A stretch of 24,076 bases of DNA from GSA-30 sp036384435 (GTDB lineage: Bacteria; Pseudomonadota; Gammaproteobacteria; Xanthomonadales; Rhodanobacteraceae): the NCBI RefSeq assembly GCF_036384435.1, contig NZ_DASVMI010000067.1, positions 1 through 24,076 of the forward strand, given 5' to 3'. The notes beneath the pieces were generated by a model that was not told where the DNA came from, searched no databases, and saw only the letters and a program-made list of their open reading frames with translations. Positions 22,080 through 24,076 of this stretch are shown here, in pieces (the first letter of the stretch is position 1; each line of letters starts with the position of its first letter). The position numbers and the translations under genes were made by a program.

Positions 22080-22607
22080 TTACTGCTTTTTCTTGGGACC
22101 GATCATCATGACCATCTGGCGCCCTTCCAGACGAGGAAAGGACTCGATCTGGCCATTCTCGCCCACGTCTGTCTGGATCCGCTTGGCCAGCTCCTGGCCC
22201 AGATCCTGATGGGACATTTCGCGACCGCGGAAGCGAATGGTCACCTTGACCTTGTCGCCCTCCTCAAGGAAGCGAAGCATATTGCGTAGCTTGATCTGGT
22301 AGTCGCCCACATCCGTGACCGGACGGAACTTGACTTCCTTGATCTCGACCTGCTTCTGCTTCTTCTTGGCAGCCTGGGCCTTCTTCTGGGCTTCGAACTT
22401 GAACTTGCCGTAGTCCATGATGCGGCAGACCGGCGGGTCGCCATTAGGCTGGATTTCGACGAGATCCAAGCCCGCTTCCTCGGCAGCTCGCAGCGCCTCG
22501 TCGCGGGAAAGAATGCCCAACTGCTCCGAATCCGGCCCGATTACGCGTACCCGGGGCACACGGATTTCATGGTTACGGCGGTTGCCCTTAGTTTCTGTGG
22601 TGGCGAT
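22080..22607 (-). CDS. infC: Translation initiation factor IF-3, start codon ATC
   Basis: IF-3 binds the 30S subunit and checks initiator tRNA and start codon. The family N-terminus begins well upstream of the first GTG (22559): codons from 22607 read ATC then ATTETKGNRRNHEIRVPRVR, which aligns with the known IF-3 start, and GGAGG (22616-22620) is eight bases upstream of the ATC. This gives 175 residues with the N-domain (VIGPDSEQLGILSRDEALRA, CRIMDYGKFKFE), the linker helix rich in K/Q, and the C-domain (KEVKFRPVTDVGDYQIKL, RFRGREMSHQD, PKKKQ). Non-AUG starts such as AUU in E. coli let IF-3 repress its own translation. It follows thrS by 44 bases. Confidence 0.93.
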   Translation of the reverse strand: MATTETKGNRRNHEIRVPRVRVIGPDSEQLGILSRDEALRAAEEAGLDLVEIQPNGDPPVCRIMDYGKFKFEAQKKAQAAKKKQKQVEIKEVKFRPVTDVGDYQIKLRNMLRFLEEGDKVKVTIRFRGREMSHQDLGQELAKRIQTDVGENGQIESFPRLEGRQMVMMIGPKKKQ

Positions 22608-22651
22608 ACCACTATCCTCCAGAAGATGTTTTCAATCGGCCGTACGAAGCA

Positions 22652-24076
22652 TCAGCGCCCCGTCTCGGCCTCCAGGCGCTCGATGAAGGCGGCCAGCGGC
22701 ATGCTGCCCAGGTCTTCGCCGGAACGCGTACGCACGGAAACGGCTCCCGCTTCCTTCTCGCGATCACCTATCACGAGCATGTAGGGAACTTTCTGCAGCG
22801 TATGTTCCCGGATTTTATAACCGACCTTTTCGTTGCGCAAATCCGCCCGCACCCGGAAACCTTTTCCGACAAGGGTTTGCGCCACTTCACGGACGTAATC
22901 GGCCTGGGCGTCGGTAATCGAGAAGACCTGGGCCTGAACAGGAGCCAGCCAGGCCGGCAGGTTACCGGCATGATGCTCGATCAGGATACCAATGAAACGC
23001 TCCATGGACCCGACGATGGCCCGATGCAGCATGATAGGCCGGCGGCGCTGGCTATGCTCATCCACATACTCGGCTCCCAGGCGCTCAGGCATCATGGGAT
23101 CGACCTGCATAGTACCTACCTGCCATGAGCGGCCGATGGAGTCGGTCATATGGTATTCGATCTTGGGACCGTAGAACGCGCCCTCGCCGGGCAGTTCCTC
23201 CCACGGCACGCCCACGGCACGCAGGGCCGCCCGCAGGGCTTCCTCCGAGCGATCCCACAGCTCCTCGCTGCCGATACGCTTGTCCGGGCGCAACGCGATC
23301 TTCACCGCGATGTTCTCGAAGCCGAAGTCCGAATACACTTTCATGGCCTGCTGGTGGAATGCCGTGACTTCCGCTTCCACCTGCTCTTCGGTGCAGAAAA
23401 TGTGGCCGTCGTCCTGGGTAAAGGCACGCACGCGCATGATGCCGTGCAGCGCGCCCGAGGGCTCGTTGCGATGGCAGCCTCCGAATTCGCCGTAGCGAAT
23501 GGGCAGGTCGCGATAGCTGTGCAGGCCGGTGTTATAGATCTGCACGTGGCCGGGGCAATTCATCGGCTTGAGCGCATAGGTGCGCTTCTCCGACTCGGTG
23601 AAAAACATGTTTTCCTGATAGTTGTCCCAGTGGCCAGACTTCTTCCACAAGCTGACATCCATGATCTGAGGACCACGCACTTCCTGATATCCGCTGGCAC
23701 GGTACACCCCGCGCACATACTGCTCCACGGCCTGCCAGATAGCCCAGCCGTTGGGATGCCAGAACACCATGCCCGGCGCTTCTTCCTGCTGGTGAAACAG
23801 GTCCAACGCCTTCCCTATCTTGCGGTGGTCGCGCTTCTCGGCTTCCTCCAGCTGATGCAGGTAGGCCTTGAGGTCCTTGTCGTTAAGCCAGGAAGTGCCA
23901 TAGATTCGCGTCAGCATCGCGTTGTTGGAATCACCGCGCCAATAGGCGCCGGCTACCTTCATCAGCTTGAATGCCCGCAACTTGCCGGTATTGGGCACAT
24001 GCGGGCCACGGCACAGGTCCGTGAACTCGCCCTGGGAATACAGCGACAGCTCTTCGTTGGACGGAATGCTCTGGAT
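22652..24076 (-). CDS. thrS: Threonyl-tRNA synthetase, 5' part cut by window edge
   Basis: The frame runs from the window edge (474 residues present of about 640) to a TGA at 22652. The visible part covers the end of the editing/linker region (IQSIPSNEELSLYSQGEFTD, LCRGPH), the class-II catalytic core with the zinc ligands in MNCPGHV, the DDGHIFC segment and ILIEHHAGN, motif 3 (RAIVGSMERFIGILIEHH), and the C-terminal anticodon-binding domain (QVFSITDAQADYVREVAQTL). About 165 N-terminal residues (TGS and most of the editing domain) lie beyond the right edge. It charges tRNA-Thr and heads the conserved thrS-infC-rpmI-rplT-pheST cluster. Confidence 0.98.
   Translation of the reverse strand: MQSIPSNEELSLYSQGEFTDLCRGPHVPNTGKLRAFKLMKVAGAYWRGDSNNAMLTRIYGTSWLNDKDLKAYLHQLEEAEKRDHRKIGKALDLFHQQEEAPGMVFWHPNGWAIWQAVEQYVRGVYRASGYQEVRGPQIMDVSLWKKSGHWDNYQENMFFTESEKRTYALKPMNCPGHVQIYNTGLHSYRDLPIRYGEFGGCHRNEPSGALHGIMRVRAFTQDDGHIFCTEEQVEAEVTAFHQQAMKVYSDFGFENIAVKIALRPDKRIGSEELWDRSEEALRAALRAVGVPWEELPGEGAFYGPKIEYHMTDSIGRSWQVGTMQVDPMMPERLGAEYVDEHSQRRRPIMLHRAIVGSMERFIGILIEHHAGNLPAWLAPVQAQVFSITDAQADYVREVAQTLVGKGFRVRADLRNEKVGYKIREHTLQKVPYMLVIGDREKEAGAVSVRTRSGEDLGSMPLAAFIERLEAETGR

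Noticed and set aside
1..24076. CRISPR arrays, insertion sequences, replication origin
   Set aside because: No regularly spaced direct repeats, transposase frames, DnaA-box clusters or terminal inverted repeats were seen on either strand.

Overview
The window reads as a chromosomal segment of a GC-rich gammaproteobacterium of the Xanthomonadales, most likely Rhodanobacteraceae (Dyella/Luteibacter/Frateuria type). This placement rests on the protein sequences and on the order thrS-infC-rpmI-rplT-pheS-pheT-ihfA-merR-tRNA-Pro; no database search was run. There is no integrase, transposase, CRISPR array or plasmid replication gene. Most of the window is ordinary core genome, and the left end is the unusual part.

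Layout. Positions 1-993 (minus strand) hold two back-to-back tRNA-like genes, a roughly 300-nt structured spacer and the 5' part of a slipin (SPFH/band-7) gene that runs off the left edge. Both tRNA-like sequences keep the D arm, the T arm and the elbow nucleotides. One has a 4-nt anticodon loop and the other an 8-nt loop, so neither can be an ordinary decoding tRNA. Positions 1005-1699 hold little beyond one weak small ORF, a hairpin and a minus-strand terminator. Positions 1700-3510 (minus) encode a DesK/NarL-type two-component pair. A leader of about 670 bp precedes it, with a minus-strand terminator overlapping a short ORF that has a good ribosome binding site.

Positions 4185-10196 (plus) carry a class-III PLP aminotransferase, a small secreted PsiF-repeat protein, uracil phosphoribosyltransferase (upp) and a large secreted multidomain nuclease with an Asp/His-rich tail. 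Prolyl iminopeptidase (minus) and an MFS sugar porter (plus) are divergent. A D-2-hydroxyglutarate-dehydrogenase-type flavoprotein (minus) and serA (plus) form a second divergent pair with a metabolic logic: SerA-type enzymes can make D-2-hydroxyglutarate and the flavoprotein oxidises it back. After serA lies a probably broken secreted-protein gene with an ATA in start position and an internal in-frame TAG.

Positions 16560-24076 (minus) are the translation cluster: thrS (partial), infC (start codon ATC, as expected of an autoregulated infC), rpmI, rplT, a strong 12-bp terminator/attenuator, pheS, pheT, ihfA, a MerR-type regulator and tRNA-Pro(GGG). REP-like palindromic sequences lie at 10276-10376 and 16716-16858.

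The best candidate for an undescribed system is the left edge. Anticodon-loop-altered tRNA mimics beside a slipin resemble the contents of RtcR-type RNA-repair operons (RtcB/RtcA/Ro60-Y RNA), but the diagnostic genes would lie outside the window.
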